This document shows, one piece after another, positions 43,830-53,342 of a stretch of DNA of 64,000 bases. The notes below the pieces were generated by a model. It did not search any database. It was given only the letters and a program-made list of their open reading frames with translations, and was not told where the DNA came from. The first letter of the stretch is position 1. Every line of letters starts with the position of its first letter. This stretch comes from DAOLCO01 sp964612555 (GTDB taxonomy: Bacteria > Bdellovibrionota_C > UBA2361 > SZUA-149 > DAOLCO01): assembly GCA_964612555.1 (NCBI GenBank), contig CAZTBW010000005.1:1-64000 (forward strand). Reading direction: 5' to 3'. Both the position numbers and the translations under genes were made by a program.

Positions 43830-45155
43830 CTACGGCTGACAGATCAGTTCCAGCTCTTCCTTTATACTGTCTTCGGAACTGGATTTGGCAATCGACAATT
43901 CTTTTACCAAAAGCCCCTGAGCAGTATCAAGCATCCTTCTTTCATTAAAGGAGAGCTCTTTCTCTATTTTCAGAACAGTAAGGTCACGAATAACGGAAGC
44001 AATCTCAAGCACCGAACCCGTTTTAATCTTCTGGGAATATTCACGATAACGCCTGTTCCAGGTCTGATTATCTATCTCAATGTCCTTATCTCTGAGGATA
44101 TCATAAACCCGGTCAACAGTAGTTGGGTCAACCACCCTTCTAAGACCTACGGTTTTAGACTGCCCTACCGGAACCATTATTTTCATTCCGGTTTCAACAA
44201 TAGAGATCATATAGAACTTCTGCTGGGTACCACCTACGGTACGAATCTGAATAGCTTCAATAATTCCCAAACCATGAGCAGGATATACTACTTTATCACT
44301 TTGACTGAACTCTACCTCTATCTCCTGTGCCAGTGAATCACTCTTCACAGAAGAATCAACATCGTCTAATTGCCCTTCCGAGCCTGAGGTAGAAGTACCA
44401 GTTTCGGCACTCCAGGAATATCTCCCCGCAGCTACACCAGGTCTTCCATAATTCATCCCGAAACGACGCACTCCCTTGGTCTCTTTTAACTTCTGGGTAC
44501 CATTTCCATTCAGACTTTCAGATTTACGAGGACGACCTCTTTTTCGCTTTACAGGAACTTCAGGAGATTGTTCAACTAAAATCTGAGCCGCAAGTATCGG
44601 TTCAACCTCAGTCTTTTCAACAGAACCATTCAAGCCAGTACCATTCGTAGAGGAAGATTTTTTTGTCATGTGTAAAGAGTCCTGTTGTAAATTTTTTTCC
44701 TGATGAGCGGGGGGACTTTTTACAACAACTGAAGATTTTTTACCAGACACAATGGAAGATTTGGAAGGTAAAGAACCGGAAACCTCGACCGCTTTTGATG
44801 ACTTCTTCTGAGCAGTCACTGACTTAACATTTGGCTTAACAACAGCGCTCCTGGATGAACTGAGCTGTTTGCCTGCTGAAACAGTAACTTTAGCGGGCGA
44901 CTTCTTCCCCTTTGAAGATTTTGAAGATACTGTACTTTTACCGGCTTTTAACCCCTTGGCAGCAGTCACGGTTCTCGACTTGGCAGGTTTTGCAGATTTT
45001 AGTTTCTCCTTTTTTGGAGAAGCCACCACCTTAGCCTTTTTAGCTGTAGAAGTACCTGATTTTACAGATTTTTTACTTATTGGAACCTTCCTGGAAACAG
45101 TCTTTCTGGCAGAAGACTTAGAGGTTATAGAGGAGGAATTTTTTGTTCTTGCCAT
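43830..45155 (-). CDS. CarD-type transcription factor with N-terminal histone-like/AT-hook tail
   Basis: 441 residues from ATG 45155 (MARTKNSSS). Residues 1-180 are Lys/Ser/Ala/Val-rich with SxK and KxAK repeats like histone H1 tails; an AT-hook KRKRGRPRK lies at about 203-211. The CarD/CdnL domain starts at about 283: DKVVYPAHGLGIIEAIQIR, FYMISIVETGMKIMVPV, TWNRRYREY, FNERRMLDTAQGLLVKELS. CarD binds RNA polymerase beta and stabilises open complexes. In Myxococcus CarD the AT-hook domain is C-terminal; here it is N-terminal. A TTG at 45173 is an alternative start. Confidence 0.87.
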   Translation of the reverse strand: MARTKNSSSITSKSSARKTVSRKVPISKKSVKSGTSTAKKAKVVASPKKEKLKSAKPAKSRTVTAAKGLKAGKSTVSSKSSKGKKSPAKVTVSAGKQLSSSRSAVVKPNVKSVTAQKKSSKAVEVSGSLPSKSSIVSGKKSSVVVKSPPAHQEKNLQQDSLHMTKKSSSTNGTGLNGSVEKTEVEPILAAQILVEQSPEVPVKRKRGRPRKSESLNGNGTQKLKETKGVRRFGMNYGRPGVAAGRYSWSAETGTSTSGSEGQLDDVDSSVKSDSLAQEIEVEFSQSDKVVYPAHGLGIIEAIQIRTVGGTQQKFYMISIVETGMKIMVPVGQSKTVGLRRVVDPTTVDRVYDILRDKDIEIDNQTWNRRYREYSQKIKTGSVLEIASVIRDLTVLKIEKELSFNERRMLDTAQGLLVKELSIAKSSSEDSIKEELELICQP

Positions 45156-45239
45156 GTCCTGATTTAGCCTCAATGGTAGATTAATTAGGAGGGCAATATA
45201 CCTGAAATCACTTGAAAGGTCAATTAGCTACTAAATTTA

Positions 45240-45836
45240 TTACAAATAGTACTCCATCATCAGGGCATCTTCTCTGTTGTCAGAGTAATATTCTCTTCTA
45301 ATCCCATTTGCGACAAAACCCGCTTTAAAATAAAGCTCCTGCGCTCTAAGGTTTGATTTTCTAACCTCAAGAAAGCAATACTTAACGCCTCTCGACTGAA
45401 CTTCAGTTAATAACTCCTGCAAAAGAAAAAAACCAAAACCCCTTCCCTGCACTTCCGGACGCACGGCAAGATTAAGTATGTGAAGCTCATCCTCAACTAT
45501 ATAATTAAAAGAATATGCCATTACTTCATCCCGGTACAATAAGGACGGTCGAAAGGATATTTTCTTATCAAATTCAGCAAGCAACAAAGACTCAGACCAG
45601 CCTTTTGGATAAATCAAAGGCTCAAGATGAATCACCTGCGGTGCATACGCACGTTCAAGGTTTACAAGAGTCAAATCTTCGAGGTCTATATCGGAAAATG
45701 GCAGTAGTGGCTTCCTGCCTGCAAAAGGAAAAGCCCCAACCCCCGAATGCCCATCTCCTGAATACCCGGTTCCTGAAAGGTCAGAGCTCCGCCCTTCTGG
45801 ATTCCCTTCAAAATTTACAAGATGCGCCTGGCGCAT
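45240..45836 (-). CDS. rimI: Ribosomal-protein S18 alanine acetyltransferase RimI
   Basis: 198 residues; the start is supported by GAGG seven bases upstream, although the first 50 residues (Gly/Ser-rich SGTGYSGDGHSGVG) are extra to the family. GNAT domain from about residue 50: ILNLAVRPEVQGRGFGFFLL (acetyl-CoA loop), LEVRKSNLRAQELYFKAGF, RREYYSDNREDALMMEY. It acetylates the N-terminal alanine of S18. It follows pheT by one base. Confidence 0.88.
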   Translation of the reverse strand: MRQAHLVNFEGNPEGRSSDLSGTGYSGDGHSGVGAFPFAGRKPLLPFSDIDLEDLTLVNLERAYAPQVIHLEPLIYPKGWSESLLLAEFDKKISFRPSLLYRDEVMAYSFNYIVEDELHILNLAVRPEVQGRGFGFFLLQELLTEVQSRGVKYCFLEVRKSNLRAQELYFKAGFVANGIRREYYSDNREDALMMEYYL

Positions 45837-45837
45837 A

Positions 45838-48381
45838 TCAAGTCCTCAATCTGTATCTGGATGTATCCAGAACCGAGATAACACTCAGACGCAAGTCTTC
45901 AAGTTCCTCAGCCGATATGGTACCATCCTGTTTACCAAAAATAAATCTCAACGAGAGGCTCTTCTCATCCTCTTCAAGAGGCGCTCCCTGATATACCGCA
46001 ACAGGTTCAATACATTTTAATAGAGGGGAGCCCACATTTGCAAGAAAAGTATCACGTACTGAAGTAAACTGCTCTTTTTGATTAAGAACCAGCGAAATTT
46101 CAAAAAAACTGTCAGGGAAACGAGGTATTTCAGTAAATTTTTTCTCTTCAACTCTTGTTGCAATAAGCGCCTCTATATCTATTTCTGCAATAACCAGTCG
46201 TTCAGAGCGTGAAGGATAAAAACTCGGGCGCACCTCAGCAAGCACACCAAACGTCATTCCTTGAGATACAAGACGAGCAGCACGATATGGGTGCATCCAG
46301 AATTTTGAATGAAGAAAATCCTGTGCATATGTTTCATCAGAAGAATCCTGAAGCATCTCCATGCTGAAAACTCCTGAACCCAATAGTCCATGCAATCGTT
46401 CACAAACACTGCGAAGACTATAAAAACCAATTCCGGCATCAACCTGCGGAGTACCCATAGCGGTGGTTTCTTTTCTGTTTACCGTCTGAAAAAAAGATAA
46501 GAGCCTTCGTTCCTGAACCTGTTCACTGGGGTCACTTTCCGGCTGAGCAGTTGATGGTAAAAGATGATAACTCCGACCTATCTCAAAACCGGAGAATGAG
46601 GAAAAGTTTTTTTGATTTCGTTTAGCCACTTCCAGAAGCAGAGGTACAAGACTCACCCTGACCACACCTGCATTTTGATCAACAGGGTTGAGGATACTCA
46701 CCCCATCATCCACTCTATATCCAAGCGTTTTACAAAGCTCAGGCGCAGTAAATGTATCATTATACACTTCAGTAAAACCGGTTGCAGAAAGGAAGTCTTT
46801 GATTGCAACTTCAGCTTTCCCAACAATGCTACGTTCACTCCCTGTTGCCTGAATTCGAGGAGGTATTTCAGGCACCCGATCATACCCGATAGTACGCCCG
46901 ATCTCTTCGACAAGGTCTTCTTCTATTGAAATATCTCTTGTGGCGCGAAAATACGGGACTTCAAGCTGATCTGCCCCCACCTGAAACTGTAAAGCAGTAA
47001 GAATTGATTTAATTTCCTGATCAGTTTGGGGGACACCTCCAAGTCGCTCACGTATATATGAAGGTCGATACGAAACAAACACTTTCCCGGGAACTTCAGG
47101 AAAAGTATCCGCCCAGGAAGAAGTAACCCGAGGATCTTGCCCAGACCGCTTTAATACCTCAACATAACGGAGAATTCCAAGAGGTACCTGAAAGGGAGAT
47201 AAATTCTTCTCAAAACGATTAGATGAATCGGTTCTCACCTGGTGCCGTTTGCACACCTGGCGAATCAGAACGGGGTCAAAGTTTGCACTTTCAAGGAGGA
47301 TTTCAGATGTTTCAGGACGTACCGAGTACCCACTCCCACCAATCACACCAGCAAGAGCGAGGGCATTTTTATCATCAGCAATGACCACATCCGTTTCATC
47401 AAGCACTCGTTCAATCTCATCCAGACCAACAAAAGGTTCACCTTTCTTTGCACAACGAACGTATAAACTTGACCCCGAAAGACTGGCAGGGTCATATGCA
47501 TGATTTGGTTGCCCAATTTCATGGAGTACATAATTACTGGCATCTACAAGTACGTTCCTTATACCTGCTCCAATAGAAAACAATCTTCTTTGAAGCCACA
47601 AGGGAGACTCCCCATTGTTGAGCCCTGTAATATACTGCACCCCAAACCTTCTTGCTTTTGTTGCAGAATCAATATGAGTCGTGAATTTTGAAGCCGATCC
47701 TCCAAGAAGATGCTCCCGATATTCCGCACTCCTCTCATCCCCATAATCAGAATGGACATCAAGCTGATTTTTTAAAGGACGATTTAAAAGGGCTGCGATT
47801 TCTCTTGCAAACCCGAAATGACACCACAGATCAGGACGGTGCGTAAGTGATTTATTATCAATATCAATTACCGTATCCTTCCACAAAACATATGAATCAA
47901 GCTTCTTACCAGGAACAAAAGACACCTCCGGCATCACCTCATCCAGAAGCACTATCCCCTCATGCGCGGTTCCGATACCCAGCTCTGATTGAGAAAGAAG
48001 CACCCCGTGACTACTCACGGAACCAAAAGACTTCACCTCAACCTCAATCAACTCCTCTTCTTCAGCTACCTTATCCGCTTTTCGTATTTTTCCACCAGGA
48101 GGAACATAACACACCAGTGCAGCTTCCCGAACATTAGGAGCCCCGCATATTACCTGTACCGTTTCAGAACCAAGAGATACCGAAACCAGAGAGAGCTTTT
48201 CCTTTTCAGGAACAGGCTGAACTTTTACTACTTTACCAACAACAGCATCAGAAACAGGTGCTCCGACCGTATAGCAATCTTCAATCTCTGCAACACGAGT
48301 AGTAACAAGATCAGCAAAATCTCCTTCAGTGACATCTGAAAAATCTACAAACTCCAGCAACCACTCACGAGAAATTTTCAT
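45838..48381 (-). CDS. pheT: Phenylalanyl-tRNA synthetase beta subunit
   Basis: 847 residues, full length. EMAP/OB domain near the start (VVGKVVKVQPVPEKEKLSLV), B3/B4 editing region (RFGVQYITGLNNGESPLW, DASNYVLHEIGQPNHAYD), B5 (VSYRPSYIRERLGG) and the C-terminal anticodon-binding FDX-ACB fold (FPDSFFEISLVLNQKEQF). With PheS it charges tRNA-Phe. Encoded 30 bases after pheS. Confidence 0.97.
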   Translation of the reverse strand: MKISREWLLEFVDFSDVTEGDFADLVTTRVAEIEDCYTVGAPVSDAVVGKVVKVQPVPEKEKLSLVSVSLGSETVQVICGAPNVREAALVCYVPPGGKIRKADKVAEEEELIEVEVKSFGSVSSHGVLLSQSELGIGTAHEGIVLLDEVMPEVSFVPGKKLDSYVLWKDTVIDIDNKSLTHRPDLWCHFGFAREIAALLNRPLKNQLDVHSDYGDERSAEYREHLLGGSASKFTTHIDSATKARRFGVQYITGLNNGESPLWLQRRLFSIGAGIRNVLVDASNYVLHEIGQPNHAYDPASLSGSSLYVRCAKKGEPFVGLDEIERVLDETDVVIADDKNALALAGVIGGSGYSVRPETSEILLESANFDPVLIRQVCKRHQVRTDSSNRFEKNLSPFQVPLGILRYVEVLKRSGQDPRVTSSWADTFPEVPGKVFVSYRPSYIRERLGGVPQTDQEIKSILTALQFQVGADQLEVPYFRATRDISIEEDLVEEIGRTIGYDRVPEIPPRIQATGSERSIVGKAEVAIKDFLSATGFTEVYNDTFTAPELCKTLGYRVDDGVSILNPVDQNAGVVRVSLVPLLLEVAKRNQKNFSSFSGFEIGRSYHLLPSTAQPESDPSEQVQERRLLSFFQTVNRKETTAMGTPQVDAGIGFYSLRSVCERLHGLLGSGVFSMEMLQDSSDETYAQDFLHSKFWMHPYRAARLVSQGMTFGVLAEVRPSFYPSRSERLVIAEIDIEALIATRVEEKKFTEIPRFPDSFFEISLVLNQKEQFTSVRDTFLANVGSPLLKCIEPVAVYQGAPLEEDEKSLSLRFIFGKQDGTISAEELEDLRLSVISVLDTSRYRLRT

Positions 48382-48411
48382 GTCTGTATTAACGCTCCAG
48401 TATCAAACATT

Positions 48412-49416
48412 CTAGAATTGATTAAGAAACCTGAAATCACCGCCCTGAAAATGCCGAATATCGCTAATCTGATAACGGCTCATCACAAGACGACTCAGCC
48501 CCAGACCAAATGCAAACCCCTGCCATTCATTCGGGTCAATTCCGCCATATGAAAGTACTTTGGGGTGCACAAGTCCACAGGGAAGCAGTTCCATCCACTT
48601 ATTATTAAACCATATATCAAGTTCAAAACCAGGTTCAACAAAAGGAAAATAGCCGGGTCGAAGTCGTATTTCAGGTTCAAATTTAAAAATCTTTCGAAGA
48701 AGTGTCTTCATAAAATAAATAAGGTGCCCCACCGTGACTTCCTTATCAACCATCATGCCCTCCATTTGGTAGAAGGTATGACCATGAGTGGCATCTACAC
48801 GCTCGTATCTGAATACTCTTCCGGGTGCCACAATACGAAGTGGTGCATTTCTTTCCTGTAGTGCCCTGACCTGAATGGGAGAGGTTTGTGTTCGCAGTAA
48901 AAGTCCCGGCAAGGTTGTCCAGATAGTGTCCTGCATGTCTCTTGCAGGATGCCATTTGGGGACATTCAAAGATTCAAAATTATAGAACTCACTTTCCACC
49001 TCCGGACCATCAACCACATCGAACCCAAGACCAATAAAAATCTCTTCAAGTTCTCTTTGCACAATACTCAAGGGATGAAGATGCCCAACATCTGAAGTCT
49101 GAAGGGGCATTTTAACAGGCAGGGTCACGTCAATAGCTTCACAAGAGAGAGTTTCTTCCTCTTCCTTCCTTGCAAGCACGGCACCTCTGGAATCAAGAAG
49201 TTCCGATACCTGATCTCTGGCACTATTAACCGCCTCTCCTACTTTCTTTCTCTCATCAGGAGGAAGCCCACCAAGAGATTTCAAAATCCCGGTAATGCTA
49301 CCTTTCTTCCCCAGATACTGAATACGAATGGAATCTACCTGCTCAGAACTCGATGCAAGTAAGATCTCTGCTTTGGATGATTCCTGTAATTCTTTAAGCC
49401 GGTCTAAAAGTTCCAC
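48412..49416 (-). CDS. pheS: Phenylalanyl-tRNA synthetase alpha subunit
   Basis: 334 residues. N-terminal coiled coil (about 1-90) then the class II catalytic core: HPLSIVQRELEEIF, VESEFYNFESLN (motif 1), RIVAPGRVFRYERVDATHGHTFYQMEGMMVD (motif 2, in parts) and GFAFGLGLSRLVMSRY (motif 3). Start is GTG at 49416 behind AGAGGT. It follows rplT by 15 bases in the usual rpmI-rplT-pheS-pheT order. Confidence 0.97.
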   Translation of the reverse strand: MELLDRLKELQESSKAEILLASSSEQVDSIRIQYLGKKGSITGILKSLGGLPPDERKKVGEAVNSARDQVSELLDSRGAVLARKEEEETLSCEAIDVTLPVKMPLQTSDVGHLHPLSIVQRELEEIFIGLGFDVVDGPEVESEFYNFESLNVPKWHPARDMQDTIWTTLPGLLLRTQTSPIQVRALQERNAPLRIVAPGRVFRYERVDATHGHTFYQMEGMMVDKEVTVGHLIYFMKTLLRKIFKFEPEIRLRPGYFPFVEPGFELDIWFNNKWMELLPCGLVHPKVLSYGGIDPNEWQGFAFGLGLSRLVMSRYQISDIRHFQGGDFRFLNQF

Positions 49417-49431
49417 CAGAGACGGAACCTC

Positions 49432-49797
49432 TTAGGCGGAAACTTTTGTCACGTGCTTTGCAGCAACGTCCGCCACTGCTTTAAATGCCTCAGGATGCTC
49501 GGCTCCAAGTTTGGCAAGCATTCTTCTGTCCAGATCAACATTAGCAGACTTAAGACCCGAAATAAGAGAATTATAGTTCAGACCAAGAATACGCGCTGCG
49601 GCGTTGATACGCTGAATCCAGAGTGCTCTAAACTCAATCTTCTTCTTCTTTCTGTCACGATACATGTACTGCATCGCCTTATCCACTCGCTGGCTCGCCT
49701 GGCGAATGGTATTTTTAGAACGACCACGAAAGCCCTTAGCTCTTTCAAAAACTTTATTTCTTCTCTTTCTGGCTTTAACGCCTCGTTTTACTCGCAT
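49432..49797 (-). CDS. rplT: 50S ribosomal protein L20
   Basis: 121 residues. Highly basic N-terminal helix (VKRGVKARKRRNKVFERAKGF) and the globular end (ALWIQRINAAARILGLNYNS, LDRRMLAKLG). Early 23S rRNA assembly protein and often an autoregulator. It follows rpmI by 33 bases. Confidence 0.98.
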   Translation of the reverse strand: MRVKRGVKARKRRNKVFERAKGFRGRSKNTIRQASQRVDKAMQYMYRDRKKKKIEFRALWIQRINAAARILGLNYNSLISGLKSANVDLDRRMLAKLGAEHPEAFKAVADVAAKHVTKVSA

Positions 49798-49830
49798 GAC
49801 TCAACTCCTTTTAATAAACTCGTAGAACAA

Positions 49831-50031
49831 CTATCCGTTAGGCAACAAACGCTTAACTACTTCCTTTATATTAGCATCAGCTACATACGCGGGAGAACGA
49901 AGGTGCCTTTTTCTTTTTGGTGACTTGGAAGTCAGAATGTGACGTCTGAACGCAGAACCCCGCTTTACTTTCCCACTCCCTGTCTTGGAAAATCTTTTCG
50001 CAGCCGCTCTGTTAGTCTTCATCTTAGGCAT
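49831..50031 (-). CDS. rpmI: 50S ribosomal protein L35
   Basis: 66 residues from ATG 50031, behind GAGGGGG; the longer upstream frame is AT-rich noise. MPKMKTNRAAAKRF opening and SPKRKRHLR are diagnostic. infC, which usually precedes rpmI, is not present: about 250 gene-free bases separate it from the tRNA. Confidence 0.98.
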   Translation of the reverse strand: MPKMKTNRAAAKRFSKTGSGKVKRGSAFRRHILTSKSPKRKRHLRSPAYVADANIKEVVKRLLPNG

Positions 50032-50285
50032 AAGGAACCCCCTCACTGAAACAATAAAATAAACTGAAATAAAAAATATAATTAAATTAACGGTATATCT
50101 AACAATATACCTAATCTCGCAGAATAAAATACAGGCACTACATAGCAAAACCTGAATAAAATCAAAAGAGCTCCAGGATGTTTTTTTCAGACTATATTTA
50201 TAGCAAGCACATATTAAGGCACTATATTAATAAGAATACAACACTTTCCACTTAGGTTTTAGTATGTTATCAAGCTTCTACTTAA

Positions 50286-50360
50286 AGGCGCGTAGCTCAG
50301 TGGTAGAGCATCTGCTTGACGTGCAGAGGGTCAGGAGTTCGACTCTCCTCGTGCCTACCA
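50286..50360 (+). tRNA. tRNA-Val (anticodon GAC)
   Basis: 75-base cloverleaf with encoded CCA: acceptor AGGCGCG pairs with CGTGCCT (one G-T), D arm GCTCAGTGGTAGAGC, anticodon stem TCTGC / GCAGA around loop TTGACGT, T arm with GGAGTTCGACTCTCC. The GAC anticodon and its loop match bacterial tRNA-Val. It marks the border between housekeeping genes and the accessory region to the right, and tRNA genes are common integration sites, although no att repeat is visible. Confidence 0.96.
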
Positions 50361-51152
50361 TCACACCTCTAGACTGAAACATTCAGTAGATTCATTTTGC
50401 GTAGCAACAAAGAAGTGTGGCACTCTGGAAAGACTCCTCCAAGGAGTTTTAATTGCCTGAAGTGCCTGGTCATAAGTATTGCTATTTTCACTCACATGCC
50501 CTGCTACAATGAACTTAAGTCGTGTATGAGCGTTTCTCTTGATAAGTGCATGGACAAATTTTGAAGCATCTTCGTTACTGAGATGCCCATAGGAACCTGC
50601 GATACGTTCTTTTAGTTCCCAGGGATATTCAGAGAGCCAAAGTTGCTCTGGTTCATGATTGGACTCCAGTAGTAAGGCATCAGTGTCACACACCTGATCA
50701 AGAATAAAATCATCATATACTCCAAGATCAGTTACTATCGAGATACTTTTCTCACCATCAGTAACCCTGAACCCTACCGGCTGAGCAGCATCATGTGACA
50801 AGGAAAATGGGAACAAACGAAGAGACCCGATCGTAAATGGCACTCCCTCCTGAAAGAAAAAAACCTGATGAAGGGAAATCTCCTGAAGTTTTTTACTCGC
50901 ATTAAAAGTTGGTTCATTCATATACACAGGAAGCCCAGCCTGATCAGCCAGAACCCGCACTCCTGCAATATGATCATTATGCTCATGACTCACCACCAAA
51001 GCAGTTAATTCTTCGGGAGCAACCGAAATCCCCGAAAGTCGCTTCACCGCCTCTCTCTTACTCAACCCACAATCAAGAAGAATAGCAGTCTCCCCCGACC
51101 TGACAAAAACCGAGTTCGCCTTACTCCCACTTGCAAGCACCGAAAATTCCAA
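50361..51152 (-). CDS. WalJ/YycJ-like metallo-beta-lactamase-fold protein
   Basis: About 263 residues. LASGSKANSVFVRSGETAILLDCGLS opening (parts) and the metal site VSHEHNDHIAGVRVL, then LLLESNHEPEQL and GHLSNEDASKF, as in YycJ/WalJ, nucleases or phosphodiesterases involved in cell-wall/DNA coordination in Gram-positives. The TTG at 51152, six bases after AAGGGG, is preferred to TTG 51158. Its stop touches the tRNA 3' end. Confidence 0.85.
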   Translation of the reverse strand: MEFSVLASGSKANSVFVRSGETAILLDCGLSKREAVKRLSGISVAPEELTALVVSHEHNDHIAGVRVLADQAGLPVYMNEPTFNASKKLQEISLHQVFFFQEGVPFTIGSLRLFPFSLSHDAAQPVGFRVTDGEKSISIVTDLGVYDDFILDQVCDTDALLLESNHEPEQLWLSEYPWELKERIAGSYGHLSNEDASKFVHALIKRNAHTRLKFIVAGHVSENSNTYDQALQAIKTPWRSLSRVPHFFVATQNESTECFSLEV

Positions 51153-51259
51153 AATCAACCCCTTCTACGAGTATTTACTTTGTATAAGATCAGAAAATAA
51201 TTATATATCAGAGAAGCCCTCTCCCCACCACTATATTAATTATCGAATATTCGGAAAAA

Positions 51260-51655
51260 CTAATTTGAAGCCCCACTAGACTTGTCCGTATCATCCTTTA
51301 GGTACAAATCACAAGAAAGTAATAATTTTTTTTCAACTTCTTTTAATAAAGAATCAGGAATTTTTCCGAGTTCTTTAAGAAGCCTGCTATTAGCAATTGC
51401 TCTACTTTGATCAATCATAACATCACAATCTTTGTCATTCCCTGCAAGCCCCTGAGGAAGTCTTGTGCGTAATATATTTTCAGGGGTGAGCCTGCTTGTA
51501 CAGGGAAGGATCCAGGTAGAGGGATGAAAAGTAATATTAAGTTTGTCTGATTGAATAACAAGAACAGGTCTTACTTTCCCAGATTCAGTCTCAAAGTTAG
51601 GACTTAAGTCAGCAAGATAAAGATACCCTCTCTTGATATTCACCTCAACCTTCAT
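51260..51655 (-). CDS. MazF/PemK-family toxin
   Basis: 131 residues from MKVEVNIKRG, start chosen by AGGGG eight bases upstream. IKRGYLYLADLSPNFETESGKVRPVLVIQ is the first half of the PemK fold (quoted in part), followed by TSRLTPENILRTRLP, VMIDQSRAIANSRL and a C-terminal helix. MazF proteins are sequence-specific mRNA interferases. It overlaps the antitoxin gene by eleven bases. Confidence 0.88.
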   Translation of the reverse strand: MKVEVNIKRGYLYLADLSPNFETESGKVRPVLVIQSDKLNITFHPSTWILPCTSRLTPENILRTRLPQGLAGNDKDCDVMIDQSRAIANSRLLKELGKIPDSLLKEVEKKLLLSCDLYLKDDTDKSSGASN

Positions 51656-51908
51656 CCAGAATCCCCTCTGAAGAAAGAACATCAAGTTCTGTCATATCTT
51701 CACGGTTCTTTTCTCTTACAATAAGGGAGGCAGATGCAAACTGCTCCTTGAGAAGCTTTGCATCAGTAGCTTCTTTAAGCATCCGTAAAGCCCTTCTTAT
51801 CACATCAACTTTAGAACTCGCATTAAGTTGCTTAAGAAGCTGTTCAACAACCGCAAGCTCATCCGGTGGAAGAGTGATAGAAGATTTTTTTATGGTATTT
51901 TTTTTCAT
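51645..51908 (-). CDS. Ribbon-helix-helix antitoxin
   Basis: 87 residues. N-terminal strand and helices (KSSITLPPDELAVVEQLLKQ, VDVIRRALRMLKEA) fit a CopG/Arc-type DNA-binding dimer; the acidic C-terminus (EDMTELDVLSSEGILDEG) would neutralise the toxin. It overlaps the MazF start, the standard order antitoxin-toxin. Confidence 0.82.
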   Translation of the reverse strand: MKKNTIKKSSITLPPDELAVVEQLLKQLNASSKVDVIRRALRMLKEATDAKLLKEQFASASLIVREKNREDMTELDVLSSEGILDEG

Positions 51909-51927
51909 ACCTTTATAATACCATACC
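51906..51927. promoter_or_regulatory. CATACC direct repeats over the antitoxin start
   Basis: CATACC at 51906-51911 (including the ATG complement) and 51922-51927, 16 bases apart, around TTTATAAT. Probable autoregulatory operator and promoter for the toxin-antitoxin pair. Confidence 0.4.
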
Positions 51928-52180
51928 TAATTTTTCAATTCAACACCTAAGAATAGAATAAATGCCTATATTTATCATTTCACACCTCACGCTTGCATCT
52001 TGGAAAATATCACCGTGGTTTTTTTAAACATCACGCTCCATTTTACTGACATTATCTTATCCTAAATAACTGTCCAGTAAATCGGGGGAGCTTCACTTGA
52101 CCCTGCTACACACTACTGGATTATATACAATAAATAGTGTAGGAGTTCATAACCAACTACAATCTATGAGGGGGAATTGT

Positions 52181-53272
52181 ATGATTACGATAATAAAAAC
52201 ACTTTTCTTTTTAATACTGTTTTTAGTAGCTGCTTGTGGTGGAGGTGGATCAGGAGATTCTTCATCTTCGGGTTCTAATGTTAGTGGGCAAGAGTTTATG
52301 GCGATTGTCGATCAATCCTCTACTGCCAACTTTATAATCAAGTCAACTGTTACAACTGAAAATTTGATTTTTTACGGAGGCGGTGTCTACAGCTACAGAA
52401 ACCCTCAAGGTATTATTGGCATTATCGAGGTTGGAGAATCTGGTTTACCACTGCGTGCATTCGTTGATGGTGGAACTGCAACATTTTCTAACTATACGGA
52501 TAAAACAGTAGACATACTGCTGGAGCTAAGCGATGGACAACGAATACAAACCACCGTAGAACTTCCAAATAGACTTCCAGGTAAATCTAATCAATTCAAA
52601 CTGGCACTTCCTAGTGCTCAAGACATGCTTACCGGATCCATTTTAGCGCTAAGAACTGCCGGATGTGCGCTTGGTTCTCCTGCCTTACTGACTGGAGTAA
52701 ATCCGGTTAGCCTTTGGATAAGCGCATCGTGTACAGGAACAATTAACGACTGGATGTTGTTGAAAAATGGTGAAACAACTTTTTCTGAACAGGTAGTAGT
52801 CTATTCGGGAGAAGCCCTGAATCAATGCGTTTTTCCAGCAACTGAAGATAAGATCGCACTTTCTCAGGCAGCTGACTGTGCATTAAGAGTGGCAAATGAG
52901 CATTTTCAAGGCGCCACACCAGCAGAAGATGCAGCGTTTCTTGGAAGATGGACTGGCTTAATGACAAGCACTGGTAGTCCAAGTGACATTCTATGCCCCA
53001 GTTCTGCAATTTTTGTCTTCACTATTACGCCAACTTCAAGTCGTGATTGTTCAACACTATGCCCACTAACTGGCAGTGCTGATGTCACTTATCCGGATGG
53101 TTCTATTACAGTTCCTTTCTCCGGTGAAGCATTTGTAAATGGTGATGCTACTATCACAACTCCAGATGGTGAAGATGTTGTTACTGTTAGATTACAACTC
53201 GGTAAGACAGAAGGCTCTGGGACTTACTCTACCCGCCTTGGTTGTACAGGAGTAGTAGAAGCAAGAAGATAA
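52181..53272 (+). CDS. Lipoprotein, unknown
   Basis: 363 residues from ATG 52181, behind GAGGGGG; the TTG at 52097 would add an unlikely leader. Signal peptide ends in lipobox LVAAC, followed by a Gly/Ser linker (GGGGSGDSSSSGS). The mature part is beta-rich with cysteines (CTGTINDWM, CVFPATEDK, CSTLCPLTGSADVTYPDG) and ends GVVEARR. No family recognised. It has its own terminator and no obvious partner. Confidence 0.7.
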   Translation: MITIIKTLFFLILFLVAACGGGGSGDSSSSGSNVSGQEFMAIVDQSSTANFIIKSTVTTENLIFYGGGVYSYRNPQGIIGIIEVGESGLPLRAFVDGGTATFSNYTDKTVDILLELSDGQRIQTTVELPNRLPGKSNQFKLALPSAQDMLTGSILALRTAGCALGSPALLTGVNPVSLWISASCTGTINDWMLLKNGETTFSEQVVVYSGEALNQCVFPATEDKIALSQAADCALRVANEHFQGATPAEDAAFLGRWTGLMTSTGSPSDILCPSSAIFVFTITPTSSRDCSTLCPLTGSADVTYPDGSITVPFSGEAFVNGDATITTPDGEDVVTVRLQLGKTEGSGTYSTRLGCTGVVEARR

Positions 53273-53278
53273 AAGCTA

Positions 53279-53314
53279 ACAGGGATGCGACAAACTTGCT
53301 TGTCGCATCCCTGT
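53279..53314 (+). terminator. Terminator after the lipoprotein gene
   Basis: Perfect 15-bp stem ACAGGGATGCGACAA / TTGTCGCATCCCTGT with a six-base loop, followed by CTTTTG, seven bases after the stop. Confidence 0.85.
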
Positions 53315-53342
53315 CTTTTGCTTAAGGAATTGGAAAGTACAA

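Noticed and set aside
49831..50148. 105-codon version of rpmI
   Set aside because: The first 39 codons are AT-rich intergenic sequence; the SD and MPKMKTNRA place the start at 50031.
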